In this document: piece by piece, positions 23,427 to 30,875 of the stretch
How the letters are laid out: every line of letters begins with the position of its first letter
Numbering within the stretch: position 1 is the first letter of the stretch
From: Chersky-822 sp035553055
GTDB lineage: Bacteria; Actinomycetota; Actinomycetes; Streptosporangiales; Streptosporangiaceae
DNA: 36,199 bases
Direction of reading: 5' to 3'
Assembly: GCA_035553055.1 (NCBI GenBank)
Contig: DATNEK010000061.1
Location: forward strand, 1-36,199
Notes under the pieces: generated by a model
Database searches by the model: none
The model's input: the letters and a program-made list of their open reading frames with translations, nothing else
What the model was told of the DNA's origin: nothing
Position numbers and translations under genes: made by a program

Positions 23427-23911
23427 GTACCGGTCACCCGCCGCTCCATCGTGATGTGGGTGGCGGTGAAGCCGAACGCGCGATACAGCGCGCGCATGCC
23501 AAGATTCGCCGCGTTCACCTTGCCCGACAGGTGGGTGAAACCGGCCTCGTCCGCGGCGCGCAGTATCCCCGTCATCAGCAGTTCACCGATCGCGGCCCTG
23601 TCGGCGACGTCGGCGACCGCCAGCGAGCGGAAGTTGCCGTAGCGGGCGCCGGTCAGCGAGTTCGTTCTCGGCGACATCCACGCCCAGCCGACCGGCCGGT
23701 CCGATGCGCCCGCAGCGACCAGGGCGATCTCGCCCGGCTTGCCGAGCGACCCGGCGACCCGCCGGCGGTGAAACGCCGCGTCGGTGATCGCCTCGTCGCC
23801 AAACGACACGAGCGCGATCTCGACCTCGAACGCGGCAATCGTGTCGAGGTCGCTTTCTGAGGCCGACCTGATCACATAGCGGCCACCGTTCTCCCCGGTC
23901 ACGTCAAGCAT
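23423..23911 (-). CDS. GNAT family N-acyltransferase
   Basis: GNAT-fold acyltransferase of about 162 aa. N-terminal part: YVIRSASESDLDTIAAFEVEIALVSFGDEAITDAAFHRRRVAGSL. The acyl-CoA/acyl-ACP pyrophosphate-binding region follows NFRSLAVADVADRAAIGELLMTGILRAADEAG, a loop less canonical than Q/RxxGxG/A. The tail VNAANLGMRALYRAFGFTATHITMERRV is the typical NxxxxxLYxxxGF motif. The start ATG at 23909-23911 is the first plausible codon before the conserved part, with GAGG directly adjacent; the frame open to 24043 overlaps BpsA. It sits 44 bp after bpsA and overlaps the FkbH-like gene, so all four genes are probably one transcript. Its acceptor may be an amine, perhaps the BpsA product. Acyl donor CoA or ACP is open. 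Confidence 0.8.
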   Translation of the reverse strand: MLDVTGENGGRYVIRSASESDLDTIAAFEVEIALVSFGDEAITDAAFHRRRVAGSLGKPGEIALVAAGASDRPVGWAWMSPRTNSLTGARYGNFRSLAVADVADRAAIGELLMTGILRAADEAGFTHLSGKVNAANLGMRALYRAFGFTATHITMERRVTGT

Positions 23912-23955
23912 CCTCGCACAGCGACCGCGGCCAACCGTCCCGCTGAGCCAGCCGG

Positions 23956-25098
23956 TTAGCGCTGGCTGCGTGGCATTGGCCGGAAAGTGCCGCCACCGCA
24001 GGCGGGGCAGCGCGCCGCCTTGAGGTCGGCGATTCCTGCCCATTGCGCCGTGGCGCCGACGACGTGCACGGCGCCGCAGTCAGCGCATCGGTACGGTCGC
24101 GTCTGCTCGGTCCTGGTGTCGGCGGTGTACAGCGGCCCGGCGTAGTCGGCACTGGCCAGCGGCGCCGTCTGTTCCGTGCTGCGCAGGTGGTAGAGGTGGC
24201 TTGAGCTGCCCAGTATGCCGGCGCCGAGGTAGCTGTTGAAGTTCGGGGTCAGCGACCGCACGACGAGCCCGAGCCTGGCGATCAGTTGCTGGGTCGCCAG
24301 CATCTCGGCCGGGCGCCGGGCCCCGAAGCTAAAGAACACGTGCTGTCCTGGACCAGGGCGCAGCGCGCAGACCGCGCGGGAAAGGAACAAGCCGGCGCCG
24401 GGCACGGTGTAGGGCGGGTCGGTGCAGGCCACGTCGAACGAGCCGGCCAGGTCCGCGGGCAGCGGCTCGCGCAGGTCGTGTTCGATCAGCATGATCGGGA
24501 CGTGGGCGGCCTGCTCGCCGATCCAGTCGAGAACGGCCGTATCGGTGTCGACGACCGTCACCGCCTTAGGGGTCGCGCCGGTCAGGCCGGCGAACCTGGC
24601 GATCGCCACCGAGATCAGGTCATCGTCGCCGAGCAGGATGACGCGCTTGCCGTCGAGAGCGCCCGAGTCGTGCAGCTTGAGCACCCGGTGGATCTTGGTG
24701 GCGACCGTGCAGTGGGTCTGGTCGAGTTCCGGCCGTGCCCGCGGCGCACCGGAGGCGACCACTTCGAGGTCGTCGGCGAGCGTCTTCAGCTCGGCTGGCA
24801 CTGCCAGCCCGAGTCCGTCGCAGTAAGCACATCGCCCATCCACGTGCCGACCCGCCAGCAGCTCGCGAGCCTGCGCGGTCAAGCTGATCGGCCGCGTCCT
24901 GTCGATCACGCCGCGCTTGCGCAACTCGTTGCACACCGCGGTGACGATCGGCACCGGTAGCTCGGCCAGCCTGCTGACCTGACTGGTCGGCGCTGGCTCG
25001 CCCCGGGCGACGACCCTGAGCACGTCACGCACGCCCGCTTCGCCCTCGGCCAAACCGACCGCCGCCGCGACCTGGGTCACGATCGCGTCTATGTCCAT
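23956..25098 (-). CDS. bpsA: Branched-chain polyamine synthase family protein (BpsA-like) with extra zinc ribbon
   Basis: BpsA-family enzyme of 380 aa. Characterised members, known from thermophiles, use decarboxylated AdoMet to add aminopropyl groups to spermidine and make N4-bis(aminopropyl)spermidine. The Rossmann part has the signature LLGDDDLIS (GDDD at 157-160) and CTDPPYTVPGAG (DPPY 227-230). In front is a winged-helix segment (about 25-82) and a CAYCDGLGL pair (Cys 90, 93). Behind the core a C-terminal ribbon is visible, CADC (338-341) and CPAC (364-367), which I do not expect in the classic enzyme. The ATG start lies 44 bp from the divergent SpeD-like gene that could supply decarboxylated AdoMet. 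The product in this organism is unknown; a related aminopropyl acceptor is possible. Confidence 0.86.
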   Translation of the reverse strand: MDIDAIVTQVAAAVGLAEGEAGVRDVLRVVARGEPAPTSQVSRLAELPVPIVTAVCNELRKRGVIDRTRPISLTAQARELLAGRHVDGRCAYCDGLGLAVPAELKTLADDLEVVASGAPRARPELDQTHCTVATKIHRVLKLHDSGALDGKRVILLGDDDLISVAIARFAGLTGATPKAVTVVDTDTAVLDWIGEQAAHVPIMLIEHDLREPLPADLAGSFDVACTDPPYTVPGAGLFLSRAVCALRPGPGQHVFFSFGARRPAEMLATQQLIARLGLVVRSLTPNFNSYLGAGILGSSSHLYHLRSTEQTAPLASADYAGPLYTADTRTEQTRPYRCADCGAVHVVGATAQWAGIADLKAARCPACGGGTFRPMPRSQR

Positions 25099-25142
25099 GC
25101 TGCTTCTTCGCCTCGCCGGGTGTCACGGTATCCTCCCACATC

Positions 25143-25544
25143 ATGCCCGGTATGGAACCGGCCAGCAGGTACACGGAGCTGCGACGCCATGAGGCGGCCT
25201 CGCCCAAGCTGCTTTACGCGATCGACGCCCGCAGTTCGCACGACTCTCCTGTACACGACCTGGCCACGCTGACCGCAGCGGCGGTCGCGGCTGTCCAGGC
25301 CGGCGGAGGCCATGTGCTCGACACGTCCGACGTCGTGTTCCCCAACGGCGCGATCACGCTCGTGCTGATCTTGGCCGAGTCGCATCTGAGCGTGCACACC
25401 TGGCCTGAGGAGGGCCTGGTCGCGATCGACCTATTTAGCTGCGGCGCCATCGACGGCGAAGCGGTGATTGACGCGCTCGTCAGCGACCTGCGGCTGAGCG
25501 CGGTGACTATCAGCCGGCTGCCCAGGGGCGGTGCCAGTCCCTAG
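25143..25544 (+). CDS. speD: S-adenosylmethionine decarboxylase-like proenzyme (SpeD family)
   Basis: SpeD-family pyruvoyl-dependent decarboxylase of up to 133 aa. It cleaves itself at the Glu-Ser bond to form pyruvoyl. All marks are present: AESHLSVHTWPEEG with cleavage Glu79-Ser80, His85, and Cys100 in IDLFSCGAID. The beginning, KLLYAIDARSSHDSPVHDL, differs from the usual HLLVDLYG. Given the divergent BpsA, making decarboxylated AdoMet is the likeliest job. Some SpeD homologues have become ornithine or arginine decarboxylases, so that remains possible. The first ATG (25143) has no clear Shine-Dalgarno; ATG at 25152 is an alternative. The 44-bp shared spacer leaves little room for two full promoters, so some promoter elements may lie inside the coding ends. 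Confidence 0.88.
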   Translation: MPGMEPASRYTELRRHEAASPKLLYAIDARSSHDSPVHDLATLTAAAVAAVQAGGGHVLDTSDVVFPNGAITLVLILAESHLSVHTWPEEGLVAIDLFSCGAIDGEAVIDALVSDLRLSAVTISRLPRGGASP

Positions 25545-25585
25545 GACGCCATCGGCGAAGTCCGTGGGGCACCAAGTGGCATCCG

Positions 25586-25624
25586 CTGTCAAACCTGTCA
25601 AATCCGGCGGGTCGCCTGTATCAT
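25586..25624 (+). promoter_or_regulatory. Candidate promoter of the secreted-protein gene with a CTGTCAAA direct repeat
   Basis: CTGTCAAA occurs twice, at 25586-25593 and 25595-25602. TATCAT (25619-25624) fits a -10 box 17 bp after TGTCAA (25596-25601), though that -35 is a poor match to TTGACA. A start near 25631 would give a leader of about 30 nt ending at the GGGGGGA Shine-Dalgarno and the ATG at 25663. Confidence 0.35.
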
Positions 25625-25662
25625 TCCAGGTGCCAATAGCGTTCTGATTGTGGGGGGATCGC

Positions 25663-26337
25663 ATGTTCGGGTCACGCGTCGGGCGTCGCCTTCTTTTCAT
25701 TACGGCCGCGTCGGCGACCGCGGTCGCGCTCGTGCCGGTGGCCGCGGCCAGCGCCACTCAGGCCGCCGCCAATCCCTGCCCGTCCTGTGGTCACAACCTG
25801 ATCGTCAACTCGGGTGCGGAAAAGGGCAAAGGCGTTAATTCTGACACAAAGGTAAAAGTGCCCGGCTGGAAGCAGGCCGGCAGCTTTACCGCCACGCTGT
25901 ATACCTGGTCAGGCGGCGACGTCTCGCCCACCACGCCGGGGCCGAAGCACCGGGGCAAAAACTACTTCTACGGCGGTCCCAACGCGGCGAGGTCGACAGG
26001 TACCCAGGTGATCAAGGTCGCCGCGCGCGGGATCAGCAGCGGTAAGGTCCGCTACACGCTGTCTGGCTGGCTGGGCGGCTTCGACAGTCAGGGCGACCAT
26101 GCCGTGCTGACCATCACGTTCCAAAACGCCAAGGGCAAGGCGGTCGGGTCGGGTCACATAGGCCCGGTCACGGAGAAGCAGCGCAAGGGCAACAGCGAGA
26201 TGCTGTTCCGCACCCACTCGGGCTCCGTCCCAGCCGGCACCCGCAGCATCCGGGTCAAGCTCGTGATGACCAGAACCGATGGCAGCGACAACGACGGGCT
26301 AGCCGACAACCTGTCCCTGGTGTTGAAGCTGAAATAG
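25663..26337 (+). CDS. Secreted protein with galactose-binding/CBM-like jelly-roll domain, function unknown
   Basis: Exported protein of 224 aa. A signal peptide spans about residues 1-38 (MFGSRVGRRLLFITAASATA, then VALVPVAAASATQA). The mature protein starts with a CPSC pair. The rest looks like one beta-sandwich: NLIVNSGAEKGKGV near its start (the N-x-V-N-G-x-E-G pattern of carbohydrate-binding modules), a middle YFYGGPNAARSTGTQVIKV and the ending SDNDGLADNLSLVLKL (D-N-L/V-S/K-L is the usual last strand). The start was placed at the ATG behind GGGGGGA rather than at the ORF edge (25648). It is likely to bind a sugar polymer or cell wall outside the cell; no catalytic residues are recognised. 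The downstream gene is convergent, 34 bp away. Confidence 0.75.
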   Translation: MFGSRVGRRLLFITAASATAVALVPVAAASATQAAANPCPSCGHNLIVNSGAEKGKGVNSDTKVKVPGWKQAGSFTATLYTWSGGDVSPTTPGPKHRGKNYFYGGPNAARSTGTQVIKVAARGISSGKVRYTLSGWLGGFDSQGDHAVLTITFQNAKGKAVGSGHIGPVTEKQRKGNSEMLFRTHSGSVPAGTRSIRVKLVMTRTDGSDNDGLADNLSLVLKLK

Positions 26338-26371
26338 CACGGTCGGGCCTCAGAGCGAGCGGCGGGCTGAC

Positions 26372-26713
26372 TCACCAGCCGAGTTCTTCCAGCCGCTCGT
26401 CGCTGATGCCGAAGTGGTGCCCGACCTCGTGCACGACCGTCTTGCGCACCTGGTCGGCTACGTCGGCCTCGCTCCAGCAGATCGCGCAGATAGCCTGCCG
26501 GTAGATGGTGATCCGGTCAGGCAGCACCCCGGCGTAGTTCGACGTCCGGCTGGTGAGCGGTACGCCTTGGTACAGGCCGAGCAGGCCACGCGGACCTTGA
26601 TTATGCTCGACGGTCACCGCGACGTTGCGCATCATCTCGCCAAGTCGCTCTGGCAGCGAATCAAGCGCTGTGGCGACCAGATCTTCGAACCGCTCCGGGT
26701 CGACATAGATCAT
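26372..26713 (-). CDS. Small zincin-like metallopeptidase family protein
   Basis: Small putative zinc metalloprotein of about 113 aa, of the actinobacterial metallopeptidase family with a minimal zincin fold. The active-site motif HEVGHHFG (HExxHxxG) lies near the C-terminus, followed by the SDERLEELGW ending that I associate with the family. N-terminal helix: FEDLVATALDSLPERLGEMMRNVAVTVEH. Middle: LLGLYQGVPLTSRTS and LPDRITIYRQAI. No signal peptide, so it is likely cytoplasmic; proteolytic activity for the family is not well shown. The start ATG at 26711-26713 precedes the conserved IYVDPERF. The first 53 bp overlap the 3' end of the phosphoesterase gene in another frame, suggesting coupled translation. 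Convergent with the secreted-protein gene. Confidence 0.85.
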   Translation of the reverse strand: MIYVDPERFEDLVATALDSLPERLGEMMRNVAVTVEHNQGPRGLLGLYQGVPLTSRTSNYAGVLPDRITIYRQAICAICWSEADVADQVRKTVVHEVGHHFGISDERLEELGW

Positions 26714-28184
26714 CTGTCCATTGTCCGGCCGGCTCGCCACGCAACTGCTTGCGAAGCACGAATGTGTCGTGCGGCACGTAGTCAGCCGAACCGGGAACCG
26801 CGCTGTAGTAGGTGACGGTGATCGATGTCGTACCGCCCCGCTCGACAGGAACGAGGTCGAAGGCGGCGAAGCCGAACACCGCCCGGTCGTCCTGGTAGGC
26901 CGACCACAGCGCCGGTTCAATCGCCAGCACCGGCTGCCGCTGACGGTGCGGATCGCCATCGCTTACCTCGGTGATCACGACACCCTCGCCAGGTCCGTGC
27001 AGCCGGCGACTTGGCGAGTTGTACGGATGCCCGCCGCCGCCGATCGTCAGGTGCACGGTGCCGTGGCTGGTATCCATCTCGGCGCTGTCTCCGCCGCGCG
27101 GAGCCGGGGTCAGCAGCTCGCTGTCGCCGATTGTGCCCCGTACCGGGAAGGTTCGCTCGAAGTGATGCTCGTGGCCAGCGAGCACGAGGTCGACACCATA
27201 GGCGTCGAACAACGGCAGCCAGTGCCGCCTGATGCCGAGGTCGGCGCCGTTGAAGTGGGCCGACGACATCGCGACGTGGTGCATGCACACGATGATCCAG
27301 TCGATCTCGTCGGACTGGCTGGCCGCCGCGAGCACCCGCGCGAGCCAGCGTTCCTGGCGTCCGCGGCTGTATCCGCGGATGTAAGGGTCGACGCCGAGTG
27401 CGTCGTATCCAGGTACGTGATCGCGCCGGTAGGAGCTGAAGCCGGCATCCTGCAGGCAGACGTCGTCGTTGCTCAGCGACACGACAAGCACCGGGCCAAC
27501 CGTGAACGCGTACCAGTTGCCGGCGAACTCAGCAGAGCCATTGCCCGGTAGCTCGAATCTGGTCAGGTACCCCAGATAGCCCTGCGGGCCGTTGCCTGCC
27601 TCGTTCTCGTGATTGCCAAGCGCGGGCATCCACGGCCGGAAGGCGGCCGACCTGGCGATATTCGCGAAGTAGGACGTCCATGTCGCAACCGGCTGATCGG
27701 TGCTGTTGCTGTAGCTCAGGTCTCCGTTGGCCAGGTTGAACAACGGGTCGAGCGACTCGATGGCGTCGACGACGTAACCGGCGTTCGGCGAGTTCGGACC
27801 GAGTCCAAGCCCGACTGGTGCCGGGATCGACTGGTCGCCGACGCTGGTGAACCTGAACCCGCTTGACCGGCTACGCGGCCCGGTGCGAAAAGTGCCAAAT
27901 GATGGCGCCGCTCCGTCGTGAACGACCTCATAGCCGTAGCGGGTGTCTGGATCAAGCGAGTCGATCTTCGCGTGGTACGTATACACGATCTCGCCGGTCA
28001 GCGCGTCCGTGTAACCGCGCTCGATGGCGTGCACTTCGCCGATCGGCCCGCCGTTGGCCTGGCTGAACCGCACCCTCGGCCTGGCGACCGCGGTCGCCGC
28101 CGCCCAGGAAACAGCCATCTGCGACGCGGCGTCCGCGCCGAATTGGAGGTGCACCTGCTCGGGCGGCGGCCCGCCGCTCAGCAT
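26661..28184 (-). CDS. Purple-acid-phosphatase-like metallophosphoesterase
   Basis: Metallophosphoesterase of about 507 aa with an N-terminal fibronectin-like domain (about 10-105; PEQVHLQFGADAASQMAVSWAA is the purple acid phosphatase N-domain signature). The two-metal catalytic domain follows: VGDQS (Asp), ANGDLSYSN (GDxxY), ALGNHENE (GNHE), VCMHHV and LAGHEHHFERTFP (GHxHxxER). These give the full set of metal ligands. The start ATG at 28182-28184 has AAGGG five bases upstream. No signal peptide is seen in that frame, which is odd because such enzymes are usually exported. A longer in-frame opening to 28265 looks non-coding. The last 30 residues are Arg-rich and may be read-through. Substrate unknown: phosphomonoesters or nucleotides. 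Confidence 0.87.
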   Translation of the reverse strand: MLSGGPPPEQVHLQFGADAASQMAVSWAAATAVARPRVRFSQANGGPIGEVHAIERGYTDALTGEIVYTYHAKIDSLDPDTRYGYEVVHDGAAPSFGTFRTGPRSRSSGFRFTSVGDQSIPAPVGLGLGPNSPNAGYVVDAIESLDPLFNLANGDLSYSNSTDQPVATWTSYFANIARSAAFRPWMPALGNHENEAGNGPQGYLGYLTRFELPGNGSAEFAGNWYAFTVGPVLVVSLSNDDVCLQDAGFSSYRRDHVPGYDALGVDPYIRGYSRGRQERWLARVLAAASQSDEIDWIIVCMHHVAMSSAHFNGADLGIRRHWLPLFDAYGVDLVLAGHEHHFERTFPVRGTIGDSELLTPAPRGGDSAEMDTSHGTVHLTIGGGGHPYNSPSRRLHGPGEGVVITEVSDGDPHRQRQPVLAIEPALWSAYQDDRAVFGFAAFDLVPVERGGTTSITVTYYSAVPGSADYVPHDTFVLRKQLRGEPAGQWTDDLCRPGAVRRSGRHSA

Positions 28185-28275
28185 CGTTTCCCTTTCAGCA
28201 CCGTTACTATCATCGCGGACGCTGCCGCCCAGGCGGTGGACAAAGGGTAAACGCGGGCACTTCACCTGGTGAAGG

Positions 28276-29535
28276 CTAGCCAGCCTGCCGCGCGGCCGTC
28301 AGCTTGCGCTGCTCGAGAAATCTTCGCTCCGCCGCGTTGGATGTGGCAGCGAGCGCGGCCTCGTACTCGGGCACAGCCGCACCTGGCCGGCCGAGCCTGA
28401 CGAGCAGATCGGCCCGGGCGGCGTGGTAGGGGTGATAGCCGGTCAAGTCGAGCTTGTCGACCGCGGCAAGGCCCGCCCGCGGCCCGTCGACTTCGGCCAG
28501 CGCGACCGCCCGGTTGAGCGCGACTACCTGGGTCGGGGAGCAGGCAAGCAACTGATCGTAGAGCCGCAGGATCTGACCCCAGTCGGTCCGCGCGGCATCG
28601 CTGGCGTCGCTGTGGACGGCGTTGATCGCGGCCTGGATCTGGTACTGACCGGGCATATTGCGCCGCAGGCAAGCCCGCACCAGGTCCTGGCCTTCGGCGA
28701 TGAGCGCGTGATCCCACAGCGAGCGGTCCTGATCGGGCAGCAGAACGAGCGATCCATCCGGACCGATGCGCGCCGCCCGTCGGGACTGCGTGAGCAACAG
28801 CAGCGCGAGCAGCCCGAGTACCTCGGGCTCGTCGGGCATCAGCTCAGCCAGCACCCGGGCCAGCCTGATCGCTTCGGCGCACAGGTCATCCCTGACCAGG
28901 GCGCCGCCATCGGAGGCGACGTACCCCTCGTTGAATATCAGGTACACGACCGAGAGCACGGCCTGGAGACGATCAGGCAGTTCGGCATCGCCCGGTACCC
29001 GGTAGGGGATGGCAGCCGCCTTGATCTTGCGCTTGGCCCGGACGATCCGCTGCGCCATCGTGGCCTCAGGCACGAGGAAAGCCCTGGCGATCTCCGGTGT
29101 CTGCAGGCCACCGAGCAGCCGCAAGGTCAGCGCCACTTGTGCCGTGCGGGCAAGTGCCGGATGACAGCACGTGAATATCAGCCGCAGCCTGTCGTCCTGC
29201 ACCGGTCCCACTTGCCCTTCGTCCTCATCGCGCGCGTCCCGGTTCTCGTCCTGCGCGTCCCGCGCGTACATCAGCGCGGCCTGTGCATGCCGGTCCTCAC
29301 GCGAGGCTTCCCTGCGCAACTGGTCGATCGCGCGGTTCTTCGCCGTGACGGTGATCCAGGCACCGGGGTTCGGCGGCAAGCCGGTCGCCGGCCACCGGTC
29401 GACCGCGATGGTGAAGGCCTCCTGAACCGCTTCTTCGGCGATGTCGATGTCGCCGAAGAAGCGGACCAGGGTGGCTACGCACCGGCCGTACTCACGCCGG
29501 AAGTGGCACTCGATCTCATCCGCGCTGACCAGCAC
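28276..29535 (-). CDS. ECF sigma factor, ECF42 group with C-terminal extension
   Basis: Extracytoplasmic-function sigma factor of 419 aa, much longer than the usual 180-200. Region 2: FRREYGRCVATLVRFFGDIDIAEEAVQEAFTIAVDRWPATGLPPNPGAWI, then TAKNRAIDQLRRE. Region 4: ALTLRLLGGLQTPEIARAFLVPEATMAQRIVRAKRKIK. The C-terminal about 210 residues form the helical, TPR/SnoaL-like extension of ECF42 (LSVVYLIFNEGYVAS, then ALNRAVALAEVDGP). ECF42 proteins lack a classic anti-sigma factor and are encoded with DGPF/YCII proteins; here the partner is immediately upstream. GTG start, AGAGG eight bases upstream, 12 bp after the partner's stop. The trigger is unknown. A matching promoter lies ahead of the pair. 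Confidence 0.92.
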   Translation of the reverse strand: MLVSADEIECHFRREYGRCVATLVRFFGDIDIAEEAVQEAFTIAVDRWPATGLPPNPGAWITVTAKNRAIDQLRREASREDRHAQAALMYARDAQDENRDARDEDEGQVGPVQDDRLRLIFTCCHPALARTAQVALTLRLLGGLQTPEIARAFLVPEATMAQRIVRAKRKIKAAAIPYRVPGDAELPDRLQAVLSVVYLIFNEGYVASDGGALVRDDLCAEAIRLARVLAELMPDEPEVLGLLALLLLTQSRRAARIGPDGSLVLLPDQDRSLWDHALIAEGQDLVRACLRRNMPGQYQIQAAINAVHSDASDAARTDWGQILRLYDQLLACSPTQVVALNRAVALAEVDGPRAGLAAVDKLDLTGYHPYHAARADLLVRLGRPGAAVPEYEAALAATSNAAERRFLEQRKLTAARQAG

Positions 29536-29547
29536 TGGTCGAGCCTC

Positions 29548-29892
29548 TTAGCCCTCTTGGAACGGGCGGACTTCGACCGGCAGGCGGCAGGCGACGGTTG
29601 CCTTGGCCGCCCAGTCGAGCGCGGCGTCCAGGTCGGCAGCCTGAATGATCCAGAACCCGCCGAGCTGCTCCTTGGTCTCGGCGAACGGACCGTCGATGGT
29701 GACCACGGCGCCGTCGGTGACCCGCACCACCGTCGCGGTGGACGGCGGGTGCAGCCCGCCAGCGAACACCCAGGCGCCCGCCGCCTGAATTTCGCTGTTG
29801 AGCGCTTCCACGTCCTTGAACGACTGCTGCATGTCTTCTGGTGACAGCGGAGGCTGGTCGTCGTGGTGCACTGCCAGCAGGTACTGCGTCAT
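29548..29892 (-). CDS. DGPF / YCII-family protein, partner of ECF42 sigma factor
   Basis: YCII-like protein of 114 aa. It opens with MTQYLLAVHHDDQPPLSPEDMQQSF and contains the DGPF motif VVTIDGPFAETKEQLGGFWII that names this family; the C-terminal part is AADLDAALDWAAKATVACRLPVEVRPF. DGPF proteins occur beside ECF42 sigma genes and are often their targets; a regulatory or metabolic role is debated and not proven. The start ATG at 29890-29892 follows GGAG by seven bases; the longer frame to 29973 is not needed. It is co-directional with the sigma gene, with a 12-bp gap. The acidic/His residues of the YCII fold are partly conserved. Confidence 0.92.
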   Translation of the reverse strand: MTQYLLAVHHDDQPPLSPEDMQQSFKDVEALNSEIQAAGAWVFAGGLHPPSTATVVRVTDGAVVTIDGPFAETKEQLGGFWIIQAADLDAALDWAAKATVACRLPVEVRPFQEG

Positions 29893-29940
29893 GACGGTTC
29901 TCCTTCCTCGGACGGGCTCGTTCCCGCCTTCTACCACCGC

Positions 29941-29966
29941 TACGAACAACCTCCCGAGAATCGACA
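29941..29966 (-). promoter_or_regulatory. Putative ECF42-dependent promoter of the DGPF-sigma operon
   Basis: On the minus strand TGTCGA (29966-29961) is followed after 16 bases by CGTA (29944-29941). TGTCGA as -35 with a CGA/TC-like -10 is what I recall for ECF42 targets, so this looks like an autoregulated promoter. Transcription would start about 40 bases before the ATG at 29892. Just upstream, CGAGAAAATTTTCGCG (29973-29988) is an almost perfect AT-rich palindrome. Confidence 0.6.
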
Positions 29967-30101
29967 CTCTCACGAGAAAATTTTCGCGATGACTGTGGCA
30001 TGGGGCGCGGGCCAGGTACGCCTGGGGGGTCGCCGCCGCCGACGTCCAGGAGCTAGCCGCGGACGCGGCGGTGCTCGCCCCCTACCGCGAGCGTTTCGGA
30101 A

Positions 30102-30875
30102 TTAACCTCGGATCGACACCTGGGGTTTCACCGCTTCAATGAGGAACCGCCTCGTGGTCGCGACGAAAGGCCCGCGCTCGGCTATCTGGTCGTGCAGAGA
30201 CCTGAGCTTTATGCGATAACTGTCCACCGTAAATCCTGGCACGATCCATATGACCTTGCGCAGAAAGTAAATGACCGCGCCTACGTCAAAGAACTCCGTG
30301 CGCAACGACTCGGCGCGCAGGTCCGTCACCGTCAGACCAGCCGCCTGGGCGGCCACCATCGCCACTCCCGGCTCACGTTCGCTGTCGCCACCTGGCTGCG
30401 GACCCATCAGGAACTCGGTCAGCTCGCCGACGCTGCGGGGACCGACCTGCTGGGAAAAGTACCTGCCGCCCGGCCGCAGCACCCGCGCCACCTCCTGCCA
30501 AGCGACGTCGACCGGATGACGGCTGACCACGAGGTCGAACCCGTCCTCGGCGAACGGCAGCGGCTCGGCGTCGTCATGCGCCACGACCGCGATGCCAAGC
30601 GGATGCAGGCGGCGGGTCGCGCGCGCGACATTGGGCGGCCACGACTCGGTAGCGACGGTCAGCGCGGGAAACTTGGACACGCTGGCCAGGACTTCGCCGC
30701 CTCCGGTCTGGATGTCAAGTGCCGCGGTGGCCGCCGCCATACGCTTGGCCATCATCTTGGCGTAACCCCAGGACGGCCGCTCTTCTGTTGCCCTGCCGTT
30801 CAGCCAGGAGAAGTCCCAGCCATCGACGTCAGCGGTGGCGGCCTCGTCGACCAGGTCGTCAAAATTCCGCCTCAT
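30102..30875 (-). CDS. Class I SAM-dependent methyltransferase
   Basis: Rossmann-fold AdoMet methyltransferase of 257 aa, cytoplasmic, of the Methyltransf_11-like group. Motif I is TAALDIQTGGGEVLASV (GxGxG-like, with TGGGE). An acidic residue after the second strand is in TVATESWPPN, then DDAEPLPFAEDGFDLVVSRHPVDVAWQEVARVLRPGGRYFSQQVG covers motifs II and III. The substrate cannot be told; a small molecule or quinone-like target is usual for this group. The ATG at 30873-30875 has no strong Shine-Dalgarno. It is separated from the DGPF gene by about 200 bp holding that operon's promoter and has no evident partner. The 111 bp upstream contain a GCACGTGC palindrome (30914-30921) of unknown meaning. 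Confidence 0.82.
   Translation of the reverse strand: MRRNFDDLVDEAATADVDGWDFSWLNGRATEERPSWGYAKMMAKRMAAATAALDIQTGGGEVLASVSKFPALTVATESWPPNVARATRRLHPLGIAVVAHDDAEPLPFAEDGFDLVVSRHPVDVAWQEVARVLRPGGRYFSQQVGPRSVGELTEFLMGPQPGGDSEREPGVAMVAAQAAGLTVTDLRAESLRTEFFDVGAVIYFLRKVIWIVPGFTVDSYRIKLRSLHDQIAERGPFVATTRRFLIEAVKPQVSIRG

Noticed and set aside
28423..29844. 473-aa plus-strand frame
   Set aside because: Antisense shadow of the ECF42 sigma and DGPF genes.
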